The notes below the pieces were generated by a model, which saw nothing but the letters and a program-made list of their open reading frames with translations, did no database searches and was not told the origin of the DNA. Below, in pieces: positions 1-8,803 of a stretch of DNA of 28,480 nt (positions are counted from its first letter, which is position 1; the number at the start of each line of letters is the position of its first letter). Source of the stretch: an uncultured Raoultella sp. (GTDB lineage Bacteria; Pseudomonadota; Gammaproteobacteria; Enterobacterales; Enterobacteriaceae); assembly GCA_900759445.1 (NCBI GenBank), contig CAAEVH010000018.1:1-28480 (forward strand), written 5' to 3'. Made by a program: the position numbers and the translations under genes.

Positions 1-67
<67 letters not shown>

Positions 68-91
68 TTGGGTATGGTGACTTTCAAATTT

Positions 92-167
<76 letters not shown>

Positions 168-190
168 TTGGGTATGGTGCTTTCAAATTT

Positions 191-266
<76 letters not shown>

Positions 267-328
267 ATACTTCTTGCCATATTTCTACGGCGCCGTGATG
301 TGCATTTCTGCTTCGTCACGGGAGGCGC

Positions 329-356
329 ATTATACGAGAATTCGATTTACCTGCAA
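329..356 (-). promoter_or_regulatory. sigma-70 promoter of the tRNA-Gly array
   Basis: On the minus strand: TTGCAG (-35, 351-356), 16-nt spacer, perfect TATAAT (-10, 329-334). A GC-rich discriminator follows, which is typical of stringently controlled stable-RNA promoters. Transcription would start near 322, leaving a leader of about 56 nt before the first tRNA. Confidence 0.85.
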
Positions 357-552
357 CCCCCCTGCGAACACTTTTTTGCGTTTTTTGTCTGAATGGACAT
401 TTTATCGCCAGACACACCGCCAAATTGTACAAATAAGCATCGGACAAGGCAAAATAACTTTTTCCAGCCGTGCTAAAGGCGCAAAATCGCTCAGATTTCC
501 GGGTCGCGATACCCGCTAACGGTCAACAACCATGACAAACAGGGAAATTCAG
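357..552. other. non-coding stretch between tRNA array and binding-protein gene
   Basis: About 200 nt without a supportable gene. It holds T- and A-rich tracts upstream of the tRNA promoter (around 370-388), possibly an UP element for that promoter, and presumably the promoter of the gene at 553. I cannot identify a convincing -35/-10 pair for that gene. A short GGGT/ACCC hairpin lies at about 500-514. Confidence 0.5.
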
Positions 553-1287
553 ATGACAAGAGCGCTTTCCGTCCTGCTGCTGACCACGCTGCTTGCTGCA
601 GGGACAGCATCTGCGACGACGCTGCATTTCGGCACCACGACGGCCAATCCGCCCTTTGAAACCGTGAATGCGAAAAACCAGCCCTCAGGGTTTGATATCG
701 ATCTGGCCAAAGCGCTGTGTAAACAGATGCAGGCCGAATGCAAATTTACCCCGCAGGACTTCAATACGCTGATTCCCGCGCTGCGCTTTAAAAAATTCGA
801 TGCCATCATTGCCGGCATTGAAGTCATCCCCATGCGCGAAAAGCAGGTCGCCTTTACCCAGCCCTATCGTCAGACGCTCTCCGGCGTGGTCGTGACGGAA
901 AAAGGGGCCGCCCACCGCTTCGCCGATCTGAAGGGCAAGAAGCTCGGCGTCGTTAAAGGCACCGTCCATCAGCACTATCTGCACGATAAACAAAAAGGGG
1001 TCGACGTCATCGAGTATGACAATGAGGCCAGTGCACTGGCCGCGCTGAAAGAGGGGAGCGTGAATGCCGTAATGGGTGACCAGACCACCCTCGACCCGTG
1101 GCTGCAGGAGAATCCTGACTACGCCATGATGGATGAACGAGCGACCGACCCGAAATATTACGGCAAGCAATATGCCATTGCGCTACGTAAAGACGATCCG
1201 GAGCTGCTCAATGCCATGAATGCTGCGCTGGAGGTGGTTAAGGCGTCGCCTGACTTCCAGGCGATGGAACAGAAGTGGTTTAAATAA
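553..1287 (+). CDS. periplasmic amino-acid-binding protein, ArtJ/ArtI-like (family 3 solute-binding protein)
   Basis: The 244-residue product has a signal peptide with a likely cut after ASA at about residue 21, then a type-II periplasmic binding fold (SBP_bac_3). Strong ArtJ/ArtI-like stretches include GFDIDLAKALCKQMQAEC near the N-terminus and an IPALRFKKFDAIIAG block. This suggests capture of arginine or another basic amino acid for an ABC importer, but ligand choice is inferred. I chose the ATG at 553 because AGGGA sits seven bases upstream and the protein then begins with a normal signal peptide. An in-frame ATG at 532 has no ribosome site. No permease or ATPase gene is adjacent, so it must borrow a transporter encoded elsewhere. 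E. coli has no gene here between the glycine tRNAs and orn. Confidence 0.85.
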   Translation: MTRALSVLLLTTLLAAGTASATTLHFGTTTANPPFETVNAKNQPSGFDIDLAKALCKQMQAECKFTPQDFNTLIPALRFKKFDAIIAGIEVIPMREKQVAFTQPYRQTLSGVVVTEKGAAHRFADLKGKKLGVVKGTVHQHYLHDKQKGVDVIEYDNEASALAALKEGSVNAVMGDQTTLDPWLQENPDYAMMDERATDPKYYGKQYAIALRKDDPELLNAMNAALEVVKASPDFQAMEQKWFK

Positions 1288-1295
1288 GAGAGCAA

Positions 1296-1319
1296 CGCCG
1301 GGGCCATCTGACCCCGGCG
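1296..1319. terminator. hairpin between convergent binding-protein gene and orn
   Basis: Perfect 8-bp stem CGCCGGGG/CCCCGGCG with an 8-nt loop, located between two converging stop codons. It has no T-tract on either side, so it is a terminator-like hairpin by position and stability only. Confidence 0.5.
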
Positions 1320-1325
1320 CTGGCA

Positions 1326-1871
1326 TTACAGCTTGATAAAGTTTTCGCGATAGTAAGCCAGTTCCGCTACCGACTCGCGGATATCATCCATCGCCTGATG
1401 GGTGCCCTGCTTTTTAAAACCATCAAGGATTTCCGGCTTCCAGCGGCGCGCCAGCTCTTTCAGCGTGCTGACGTCGAGGTAGCGGTAGTGGAAATAAGCT
1501 TCCAGCTCAGGCATATATTTGAACAGGAAGCGGCGATCCTGACCAATGCTGTTGCCGCAGATAGGCGATTTGCCCGCCGGCACCCACTGTTTAAGAAATT
1601 CGAGGGTCGCCAGTTCCGCTTCGCGATCGCCCAGGGTGCTGGCCTTAACGCGTTCGACCAGCCCGCTCCCGGTATGCGTGCGCACGTTCCACTCATCCAT
1701 CAGCGCCAGCTGCGCGTCGGACTGGTGAACCGCAATCGTCGGCCCTTCCGCCAGAATATTCAGGTGCGCATCGGTCACCAGAGTGGCGATTTCAATAATG
1801 CGATCGCGCTCAGGATCCAGCCCGGTCATTTCGAGATCGATCCAAATCAGGTTGTTTTCATCTGCACTCAT
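1326..1871 (-). CDS. orn: oligoribonuclease Orn
   Basis: This 181-residue 3'-5' exoribonuclease of the DEDDh family degrades 2-5 nt RNA leftovers and pGpG to mononucleotides in the cytoplasm. Catalytic residues are visible: D12 and E14 in the first exonuclease motif (IDLEMTG), D112 in GNSIGQD, and H158 with D162/D163 in HQAMDD. The length equals the E. coli protein. I chose the ATG at 1871 because it gives the family N-terminus MSADENN and is preceded by GGTGGA. The reading frame extends to 1952, but that extension is not conserved. The gene diverges from rsgA, as in E. coli. Confidence 0.97.
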   Translation of the reverse strand: MSADENNLIWIDLEMTGLDPERDRIIEIATLVTDAHLNILAEGPTIAVHQSDAQLALMDEWNVRTHTGSGLVERVKASTLGDREAELATLEFLKQWVPAGKSPICGNSIGQDRRFLFKYMPELEAYFHYRYLDVSTLKELARRWKPEILDGFKKQGTHQAMDDIRESVAELAYYRENFIKL

Positions 1872-1942
1872 GCTATTTTCCACCCATAATTTTACAATTC
1901 TGGCCCGTAAAACTTCAGGATGCAGGCAAAGCAACGTACCAG

Positions 1943-1956
1943 CATCTTGCAAGATG
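1943..1956. repeat. 14-bp perfect palindrome between orn and rsgA
   Basis: CATCTTG/CAAGATG is a perfect dyad without a loop, placed between the two divergent genes. Its symmetry and position suit a dimeric regulator site, but I do not recognise the factor. Confidence 0.4.
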
Positions 1957-2031
1957 ACGGGTCGATATTCATCTTAGATAGCGTGTATCATAGAGGTTTT
2001 GCCCACTTAGGGCGACCAGGAGCCAGTCCGA

Positions 2032-3093
2032 TTGAGTAAAAATAAACTCTCCAAAGGCCAACAGCGCCGCGTGAAGGCCAACCACCAGCGCCGCCTGAAA
2101 ACGACTTCGGAGAAGGCCGATTACGATGACAACCTGTTTGGTGAAACCTCCGAAGGGATCGTCATCAGCCGCTTTGGCATGCATGCCGATGTCGAATCCG
2201 CCGACGGTAGCGTTCACCGCTGCAATATTCGCCGCACAATCCGTTCGCTGGTGACCGGCGATCGCGTCGTCTGGAGACCAGGTAAAGATGCCGCCGACGG
2301 CGTCAATGTGAAGGGGATTGTGGAGGCGGTACACGACCGAACCTCCGTCCTGACCCGTCCGGACTTTTACGATGGCGTCAAACCCATCGCCGCCAATATC
2401 GATCAAATCGTCATTGTTTCCGCGATCCTGCCCGAGCTGTCCCTGAACATTATCGACCGCTATCTGGTCGCCTGCGAGACGCTGGACGTTGAACCGCTGA
2501 TTGTGCTCAATAAGACCGATCTGCTGGATGCCGACGGCATGGCCTTCGTTAACGAGCAGATGGATATCTACCGCGGCATCGGCTATCGCGTGCTGATGGT
2601 TTCCAGTCGTACTCAGGATGGCCTCAAGCCGCTTGAGGAAGCGCTCACAGACCGCATCAGTATCTTTGCCGGGCAGTCCGGGGTAGGCAAATCCAGCCTG
2701 CTGAATGCGCTGCTGGGTCTGCATGAAGATCAGATCCTGACCAATGACGTCTCTGACAACTCAGGACTTGGCCAGCACACCACCACCGCCGCGCGCCTCT
2801 ATCACTTCCCGCACGGCGGCGATGTCATTGACTCCCCCGGCGTTCGCGAATTCGGCCTGTGGCACCTGGAGGCGGAACAAATTACCCACGGCTTTGTCGA
2901 ATTCCATGATTATTTAGGCCGTTGTAAATATCGCGACTGCAAACACGATACCGATCCGGGCTGCGCCATTCGTGAAGCGGTAGAAAATGGCCACATCGCC
3001 GGGAGCCGTTTTGAAAACTATCACCGCATTCTGGAAAGCATGACTCAGGTACAGGTAAAAACGCGTAAAAGCTTTTCATCATCCGATGACTGA
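2032..3093 (+). CDS. rsgA: ribosome-biogenesis GTPase RsgA
   Basis: The 353-residue product is a circularly permuted GTPase that binds the 30S subunit and helps late maturation, including release of RbfA. An N-terminal OB-type domain (about 35-100) precedes the permuted G motifs: NKTD at 160-163 (G4), GQSGVGKS at 214-221 (G1) and DSPG at 267-270 (G3). A C-terminal zinc site follows (C298, C303, H305, C311). The start is a TTG at 2032, nine bases after CAGGAG. This gives the family start [10 protein letters not shown] and matches the TTG start I recall for E. coli rsgA. It diverges from orn and is followed by psd. Confidence 0.96.
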   Translation: MSKNKLSKGQQRRVKANHQRRLKTTSEKADYDDNLFGETSEGIVISRFGMHADVESADGSVHRCNIRRTIRSLVTGDRVVWRPGKDAADGVNVKGIVEAVHDRTSVLTRPDFYDGVKPIAANIDQIVIVSAILPELSLNIIDRYLVACETLDVEPLIVLNKTDLLDADGMAFVNEQMDIYRGIGYRVLMVSSRTQDGLKPLEEALTDRISIFAGQSGVGKSSLLNALLGLHEDQILTNDVSDNSGLGQHTTTAARLYHFPHGGDVIDSPGVREFGLWHLEAEQITHGFVEFHDYLGRCKYRDCKHDTDPGCAIREAVENGHIAGSRFENYHRILESMTQVQVKTRKSFSSSDD

Positions 3094-3118
3094 CATTTAA
3101 GCTGAGCATCGTTAGAAT
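3090..3118 (+). promoter_or_regulatory. sigma-70 promoter for psd-mscM
   Basis: CTGACA (3090-3095), 17-nt spacer, TAGAAT (3113-3118): five of six matches at each hexamer. The -35 hexamer overlaps the rsgA stop codon. Transcription would start near 3125, leaving a leader of about 63 nt. Confidence 0.65.
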
Positions 3119-3134
3119 CGTCCCCTTTTTTCAG

Positions 3135-3156
3135 GACCCCGCACGTTGACGGGGTC
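3135..3156 (+). other. hairpin in the predicted psd leader
   Basis: Perfect 7-bp stem GACCCCG/CGGGGTC with an 8-nt loop, located between the predicted start site near 3125 and the psd ribosome site at 3178. No T-tract follows, so it is not an obvious terminator. It could end rsgA transcripts or act as a leader structure. Confidence 0.4.
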
Positions 3157-3187
3157 AGGAACGACAAATCATGGCCTGGAGGCTACC

Positions 3188-4114
3188 TTGTTAAACGATC
3201 TTAAACTTTCACTGCAATACATTCTGCCTAAACTGTGGCTCACCCGCCTCGCAGGCTGGGGTGCGAGCAAACGAGCGGGTTGGCTGACAAAGCTGGTCAT
3301 CGATCTGTTCGTGAAATGCTACAAGGTCGATATGAAAGAGGCGCAAAAGCCTGATACCGCCAGCTACCGCACCTTTAACGATTTCTTCGTGCGCCCGCTG
3401 CGCGAAGACGCCCGTCCGCTGAACACCGATCCTAACGTGCTGGTCATGCCTGCCGATGGCGTCATCAGCCAGCTGGGCGCCATCGAAGATGACAAAATTT
3501 TGCAGGCCAAAGGCCACAACTACACCCTGGAAGCGCTGCTGGCAGGGAACTACCAGATGGCCGATCTGTTCCGCAACGGCACCTTCGCCACCACCTACCT
3601 GTCGCCGCGTGACTATCACCGCGTCCACATGCCGTGCAACGGTATCCTGCGTGAAATGATCTACGTCCCGGGGGATCTGTTCTCCGTTAACCACCTGACC
3701 GCACAGAACGTTCCGAATCTGTTTGCCCGTAACGAGCGCGTTATCTGCCTGTTTGATACTGAATTTGGCCCGATGGCGCAAATTCTGGTGGGGGCGACGA
3801 TTGTTGGCAGCATTGAAACCGTGTGGTCCGGTACCGTGACCCCGCCGCGTGAAGGCGTTATCAAACGCTGGACCTGGCCGGCGGGCGACAGCGAAGGTTC
3901 CGTCGCGCTGCTGAAAGGCCAGGAAATGGGCCGCTTTAAGCTCGGTTCGACGGTAATCAACCTGTTTGCCCCGGGCAAAGTGAAGCTGGTTGAACAGCTG
4001 AAAAGCCTCTCCGCCACCCAACTCGGCCAGCCGCTGGCAACTGCCGTAGAGACCATGTCCGCGACCGCAGATGGCGTCAGCCCACTGAGCGACGCGACGC
4101 AAGACGAAGGTTAA
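3188..4114 (+). CDS. psd: phosphatidylserine decarboxylase proenzyme
   Basis: The 308-residue inner-membrane enzyme converts phosphatidylserine to phosphatidylethanolamine. The proenzyme cuts itself at the LGST motif; here G253-S254, so S254 becomes the pyruvoyl group of the alpha chain. The other charge-relay residues, D90 in MPADG and H147 in HRVH, are in place. The start is the TTG at 3188, five bases after a strong GGAGG; a longer frame opening at 3146 lacks a ribosome site. After about residue 285 the tail diverges from and is shorter than the E. coli tail (322 aa), which is a variable region. mscM starts 24 nt after the stop, so the two are probably one operon. Confidence 0.96.
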   Translation: MLNDLKLSLQYILPKLWLTRLAGWGASKRAGWLTKLVIDLFVKCYKVDMKEAQKPDTASYRTFNDFFVRPLREDARPLNTDPNVLVMPADGVISQLGAIEDDKILQAKGHNYTLEALLAGNYQMADLFRNGTFATTYLSPRDYHRVHMPCNGILREMIYVPGDLFSVNHLTAQNVPNLFARNERVICLFDTEFGPMAQILVGATIVGSIETVWSGTVTPPREGVIKRWTWPAGDSEGSVALLKGQEMGRFKLGSTVINLFAPGKVKLVEQLKSLSATQLGQPLATAVETMSATADGVSPLSDATQDEG

Positions 4115-4138
4115 TTCCTGACAAAAAAGGGTTATGCC

Positions 4139-7100
4139 GTGCGCCTGATATATATTTTCCTGCTGGCCTGGAGCCTCAGTCTGGGGGCGTACGCAGCGAC
4201 AGCCCCCGATGCGAAACAGATCGCTCAGGAACTGGAACAGGCGAAGGCGGCAAAACCCGCTCAGCCTGGTACCGTTGAAGCCTTACAATCTGCACTGAAC
4301 GCGCTCGAGGAACGCAGCGCCTCCCTTGAGCGCGCGCGCCAGTACCAGCAGGTAATCGATAATTTCCCCAAACTTTTCCAGACGCTGCGTTCGCAGATCG
4401 GCAATCTGCCCGATGAGCCGCGCCAGGTCTCAACCAATCTCTCCACGGATGCGCTGAACCAGGAAATCCTGCAGGTCAGCAGTCAGCTGCTCGAAGCCAG
4501 CCGCCAGGCCCAGCAGGAGCAGGAACGCGCCCGCGATATCGCCGATTCGCTTAACCAGCTTCCGCAGCAGCAGAGCGACGCGCGTCGCCAGCTCAATGAA
4601 GTTGAGCGCCGCGTCGGCACGCAAACCAGCAATACGCCGCTGGCACAGGCGCAGAATCTTGGTCTGCAGGCGGAATCTGCGCGCCTGAAAGCGCTGGTGA
4701 ACGAACTGGATCTGGCACAGCTCTCGGCGAACAATCGTCAGGAGCTGTCGCGGATGCGCGGCGATCTGGCGCAGAAGCAGGGCAAGCTGCTCGACGGCTA
4801 TCTGCAGGCGCTGCGCAATCAGCTCAATAGCCAGCGTCAACGTGAAGCGGAAAAAGCGCTGGAAAGCACCGAGCTGCTGGCAGAGAACAGTGAAAACCTG
4901 CCGCCGGAGCTCGTGGCCCAGTTTAAAGTCAACCGTGAGCTGTCACAGGCGCTGAACCAGCAGGCCCAGCGTATGGATCTGGTGGCCTCGCAGCAGCGTC
5001 AGGCGGCCAACCAGACGCTGCAGGTGCGCCAGGCGCTGAATACCCTGCGCGAACAGTCGCAGTGGCTGGGCTCCTCCAACCTGCTGGGCGAAGCCCTGCG
5101 CGCCCAGGTAGCTCGTCTGCCGGAAACGCCGAAGCCGCAGCAGCTGGATACCGAGATGGCGCAGCTCCGGGTGCAGCGTCTGCATTATGAGGATCTGCTC
5201 GGCAGCCAGCCGCAGCTGCGTCTGATTCGCCAGGCGGACGGCGAGCCGCTCACCAGTGAACAAAGCCGCATTCTGGAAGCGCAGCTGCGCACGCAAACCG
5301 AGTTGCTCAATTCGCTGCTCCAGGGCGGCGATACGCTGATACTGGAGCTGACCAAGCTGAAGGTCTCCAACGGTCAGCTGGAAGATGCGCTGAAAGAGAT
5401 CAACGAAGCAACGCACCGCTATCTGTTCTGGACGTCGGACGTCAGCCCAATCGGTTTTTCGTGGCCGCTGGAAATCGTCCACGACCTGCGCCGCCTGGTC
5501 TCTCTCGATACCGTCAGCCAGCTTGGCAAAGCCAGCGCCATGATGTTAACCAGCAAGGAGACGCTGCTGCCGCTGTTTGGCGCGCTGATCCTGGTCGGCT
5601 TCAGCATCAGTTCGCGCCGCCACTTTACCCGCTTCCTCGAACGCTCCAGCGCCCGCGTCGGCAAAGTCACGCAGGATCATTTCTGGCTCACGCTGCGTAC
5701 GGTGTTCTGGTCGATTCTGGTGGCCTCTCCCCTCCCCGTGCTGTGGATGACGCTGGGCTACGGCCTGCAATCGGCATGGCCCTATCCGCTGGCGGTGGCG
5801 ATCGGCGAAAGCGTCACCGCCACGGTGCCGCTGCTGTGGGTGGTGATGATTTGCGCCACCTTTGCGCGTCCGAACGGCCTGTTTATCGCGCACTTCGGCT
5901 GGCCGCGCAGTCGCGTCAGCAAAGCCATGCGCTACTACCTGATGAGCATCGGCCTGATCGTGCCGCTGATTATCGCGCTGATCATGTTTGATAATCTTAA
6001 CGACCGGGAGTTTTCCGCTTCGCTCGGCCGCCTCTGCTTCCTGCTGATTTGCGGGGCGCTGGCGCTGGTCACCCTGAGTCTGAAGCATGCCGGGATCCCG
6101 CTTTATCTCGATAAAGCCGGGAACGGCGATAACATGGTTAACCGCATGCTGTGGAACCTGCTGCTCGGCGCGCCGTTAATCGCCATGCTGGCGGCGGCGA
6201 TCGGTTATCTGGCCACCGCCCAGGCGCTGCTGGCAAGGCTGGAAACCTCCGTTGCTATCTGGTTCCTGCTGCTGGTGGTCTACCACATCATTCGCCGCTG
6301 GATGCTGATTCAGCGCCGCCGGCTGGCCTTCGATCGCGCGAAACATCGACGGGCGGAAATTCTCGCTCAGCGTGCTCGCGGGGAAGATGACGTCGCCCAT
6401 TCCAGCAGTCCTGAGGGTTCCGCGGAGAACGAAGTGAGTGAAATCGATCTCGATGCGATCAGTACGCAGTCCCTGCGTCTGGTCCGTTCGCTGCTGATGT
6501 TGATCGCGCTGGTCTCGGTGATCGTTCTGTGGTCAGAAATTCACTCCGCCTTCGGCTTCCTCGAAAATATCTCGTTGTGGGATGTCACCTCGACGGTGCA
6601 GGGCGTTGAAAGTCTGGAGCCGATTACCCTCGGCGCCGTGCTGATTGCCATTCTGGTGCTGATTATCACCACCCAGCTGGTGCGAAACTTACCGGCGCTG
6701 CTGGAGCTGGCGATTCTGCAACACCTCGATCTCACCCCGGGGACCGGGTATGCCATCACCACCATCACCAAATATCTGCTGATGCTGATTGGCGGCCTGA
6801 TGGGCTTCTCGATGATTGGGATTGAATGGGCCAAGCTGCAGTGGCTGGTCGCCGCCCTCGGCGTAGGGCTGGGCTTTGGTCTCCAGGAGATCTTCGCCAA
6901 CTTTATCTCCGGCCTGATCATCCTGTTTGAAAAACCGATACGTATTGGCGATACGGTCACGATCCGCGATCTGACCGGCAGCGTCACCCGCATCAATACC
7001 CGCGCCACCACCATCAGCGACTGGGACCGTAAAGAGATTATCGTGCCTAACAAGGCCTTCATCACCGAGCAGTTTATCAACTGGTCGCTCTCTGACTCGG

Positions 7101-7465
7101 TCACCCGCGTGGTGTTAACCATCCCGGCGCCGGCGGATGCCAACACCGAAGAGGTCACGCAGATCTTGATCGCCGCCGCCCACCGCTGTTCGCTGGTGAT
7201 CGATACGCCGGCGCCGGAAGCGTTCCTCGTCGACCTGCAGCAGGGGATTCAGATTTTCGAGCTGCGTATCTACGCCGCCGAGATGGGGCATCGTATGCCG
7301 CTGCGTCACGAGCTCCACCAGCTGATTCTGGCCGGCTATCGTGAACACGGTATCGATATGCCGTTCCCGCCGTTCCAGATGCGTCTGGAAAGTATTGATG
7401 GCAGAAAAAGCAGCCGGGCGCTGACGTCAGCCGGGAAATCCAGCCGCACGGCGGGGAGCCTGTAA
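4139..7465 (+). CDS. mscM: miniconductance mechanosensitive channel MscM
   Basis: The 1108-residue inner-membrane channel of the MscS superfamily opens under membrane tension and releases solutes on osmotic downshock. A signal peptide (about 1-20) leads into a long glutamine-rich periplasmic coiled-coil region (to about 460). Many membrane segments follow, then the MscS pore helix and beta domain near residues 895-1070, with GLGFGLQEIFANFISG and FEKPIRIGD. A charged cytoplasmic loop lies near residues 745-770. The start is a GTG at 4139 with AAAGGG upstream, giving the family N-terminus MRLI. Length agrees with the E. coli protein (1107 aa). It lies directly after psd and converges on epmA. 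Confidence 0.96.
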   Translation: MRLIYIFLLAWSLSLGAYAATAPDAKQIAQELEQAKAAKPAQPGTVEALQSALNALEERSASLERARQYQQVIDNFPKLFQTLRSQIGNLPDEPRQVSTNLSTDALNQEILQVSSQLLEASRQAQQEQERARDIADSLNQLPQQQSDARRQLNEVERRVGTQTSNTPLAQAQNLGLQAESARLKALVNELDLAQLSANNRQELSRMRGDLAQKQGKLLDGYLQALRNQLNSQRQREAEKALESTELLAENSENLPPELVAQFKVNRELSQALNQQAQRMDLVASQQRQAANQTLQVRQALNTLREQSQWLGSSNLLGEALRAQVARLPETPKPQQLDTEMAQLRVQRLHYEDLLGSQPQLRLIRQADGEPLTSEQSRILEAQLRTQTELLNSLLQGGDTLILELTKLKVSNGQLEDALKEINEATHRYLFWTSDVSPIGFSWPLEIVHDLRRLVSLDTVSQLGKASAMMLTSKETLLPLFGALILVGFSISSRRHFTRFLERSSARVGKVTQDHFWLTLRTVFWSILVASPLPVLWMTLGYGLQSAWPYPLAVAIGESVTATVPLLWVVMICATFARPNGLFIAHFGWPRSRVSKAMRYYLMSIGLIVPLIIALIMFDNLNDREFSASLGRLCFLLICGALALVTLSLKHAGIPLYLDKAGNGDNMVNRMLWNLLLGAPLIAMLAAAIGYLATAQALLARLETSVAIWFLLLVVYHIIRRWMLIQRRRLAFDRAKHRRAEILAQRARGEDDVAHSSSPEGSAENEVSEIDLDAISTQSLRLVRSLLMLIALVSVIVLWSEIHSAFGFLENISLWDVTSTVQGVESLEPITLGAVLIAILVLIITTQLVRNLPALLELAILQHLDLTPGTGYAITTITKYLLMLIGGLMGFSMIGIEWAKLQWLVAALGVGLGFGLQEIFANFISGLIILFEKPIRIGDTVTIRDLTGSVTRINTRATTISDWDRKEIIVPNKAFITEQFINWSLSDSVTRVVLTIPAPADANTEEVTQILIAAAHRCSLVIDTPAPEAFLVDLQQGIQIFELRIYAAEMGHRMPLRHELHQLILAGYREHGIDMPFPPFQMRLESIDGRKSSRALTSAGKSSRTAGSL

Positions 7466-7470
7466 CACCC

Positions 7471-7491
7471 ATCGCGCCTAGACGGCGCGAT
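7471..7491. terminator. hairpin 1 between mscM and epmA
   Basis: Perfect 8-bp stem ATCGCGCC/GGCGCGAT with a 5-nt loop, five bases after the mscM stop codon. No T-tract follows. Confidence 0.45.
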
Positions 7492-7510
7492 ATCCGTTAG
7501 CCTGTCCCGC

Positions 7511-7540
7511 GCTTCCCTTAGCCCGTTCGGTAAGGGAAGC
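7511..7540. terminator. hairpin 2 between mscM and epmA
   Basis: Perfect 10-bp stem GCTTCCCTTA/TAAGGGAAGC with a 10-nt loop, between the converging stop codons of mscM and epmA. It is symmetric, so it could act on both transcripts, but no long T-run is present. Confidence 0.5.
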
Positions 7541-7549
7541 GGCTGGGCA

Positions 7550-8527
7550 TCAGGCGCGATCGACGGTAAAGGCAATCACTTCGCTGATGCTTTCGGCGCC
7601 CAGCGCCAGCATCACCACGCGATCGACTCCCAGCGCCACGCCGGAACAGTCCGGCAGTCCGGCGGCCAGCGCATCAAGCAGATTCCGATCGATAGGCTGC
7701 TGCGGCAGACCGCGGGCCGCACGTTTGCGGTTATCCTGCTCGAAACGCTGCTGCTGTTCACGCGCGTCGGTCAGTTCGTGGAAACCATTCGCCAGCTCAA
7801 TGCCTTTGTAATAGACCTCAAAGCGCTCCGCCACGCGGTGATCTTCGGTGCTGATTTGCGCCAGAGACGCCTGACTGGCCGGGAAGTGATAGACAAAGGT
7901 CGGGCGATCTTTACCAATATGCGGCTCGACGCCCATGGTAAACAGCAGCTGCAGCAAGGTATCCCGGTCTTCTTCCGTATCGGCAATATTGCTCAGATCG
8001 AGCTTCGCCGCCGCTTCACGCAGCTGCGTCTTATCGGCCGACAGCGGATCAAGTTCAAGATGACGCAGGAACGCCTGCTGATAAGAGAGGCTTTCCGCCG
8101 GCTGGCACTCCAGCACCTGCTGAAGCAAGTCATCGACTTCGTTAATCAGCCGATACATGTCATAGCACGGACGATACCACTCCAGCATGGTGAATTCCGG
8201 ATTGTGGTGACGCCCCATCTCTTCATTGCGGAAGCTACGACACAGCTGGAACACCGGGCCACAGCCCGCGGCCAGCAGGCGCTTCATATGGTATTCCGGG
8301 CTGGTCATCAGATAGAGATCCATCCCCTGCGAATAGCCAGGGCCGACGAAACGGGTCTGGAACGGAAACATGTGAATATCCGTCACCGTTGCCTGACTCA
8401 TGCAAGGCGTCTCCACCTCCAGCACGCCGCGATCGCTAAAGAAACGGCGAATTTCCGCCATTATCGCCGCGCGTTTCAACAGGTTTGGAATGGACGCGCT
8501 CGGCTGCCAGGTTGCCGTCTCGCTCAT
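7550..8527 (-). CDS. epmA: EF-P beta-lysine ligase EpmA (GenX/PoxA)
   Basis: This 325-residue class-II lysyl-tRNA-synthetase paralogue lacks the N-terminal anticodon-binding domain. It activates (R)-beta-lysine and joins it to Lys34 of elongation factor P. The catalytic-core motifs are present: [16 protein letters not shown] near residue 100, and the C-terminal [12 protein letters not shown] (motif 3). I chose the ATG at 8527 ([10 protein letters not shown]), eight bases after GGAG and matching the E. coli length; an upstream ATG at 8557 is not conserved. A weak promoter (TTGTTT at 8583-8588, TAGACT at 8560-8565 on the minus strand) may drive it. It is divergent from frdA. Its substrate efp and partner epmB are in the same window. 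Confidence 0.96.
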   Translation of the reverse strand: MSETATWQPSASIPNLLKRAAIMAEIRRFFSDRGVLEVETPCMSQATVTDIHMFPFQTRFVGPGYSQGMDLYLMTSPEYHMKRLLAAGCGPVFQLCRSFRNEEMGRHHNPEFTMLEWYRPCYDMYRLINEVDDLLQQVLECQPAESLSYQQAFLRHLELDPLSADKTQLREAAAKLDLSNIADTEEDRDTLLQLLFTMGVEPHIGKDRPTFVYHFPASQASLAQISTEDHRVAERFEVYYKGIELANGFHELTDAREQQQRFEQDNRKRAARGLPQQPIDRNLLDALAAGLPDCSGVALGVDRVVMLALGAESISEVIAFTVDRA

Positions 8528-8687
8528 GTTACTTTCTCCGATTTCATACAAGGGCACGAAGTCTACTCGTAACCGTCGGGTGAAACAAATTTTGTGCGAA
8601 CCGGCCCTCCGGTGACCTACGGAAAAGGTACTGCCGAAGAGAATTCATCACCAGAGCTGATAAACCGGCGCACATATTGACAAAAAA

Positions 8688-8729
8688 ATCGAACACATCA
8701 ATTTTCCCCATCAACCCTACGGCTATACT
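8688..8729 (+). promoter_or_regulatory. anaerobic (FNR-type) promoter of frdABCD
   Basis: TATACT at 8724-8729 fits a -10 element and predicts a start near 8736. An FNR-type dyad at 8688-8701 has a perfect right half (ATCAA) and a poor left half, centred near -41.5, the usual class-II activator position. It occupies the place of the E. coli frd FNR box. The match is partly by analogy with E. coli. Confidence 0.6.
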
Positions 8730-8803
8730 CCTTTACCTATAAAGGAGCAGTGATACTTTTTCGCCAGTCCGGCGGCGAAATACACAAAAACTGGAGGAAT
8801 GTC

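Noticed and set aside
390..403. TGAAT-GGAC-ATTTT resembling an ArgR box upstream of the ArtJ-like gene
   Set aside because: Only one half matches the consensus, it lies about 150 nt from the gene, and no second box is adjacent.
1872..1952. 27-residue N-terminal extension of Orn
   Set aside because: The sequence is not like the family start, and the ATG at 1871 gives the conserved 181-residue protein with a ribosome site.
8750..8803. Upstream in-frame extension of frdA from a GTG at 8750
   Set aside because: The ribosome-site-like AGGAG is only two bases from the GTG, while the GTG at 8804 has a well-spaced GGAGG and gives the conserved N-terminus.
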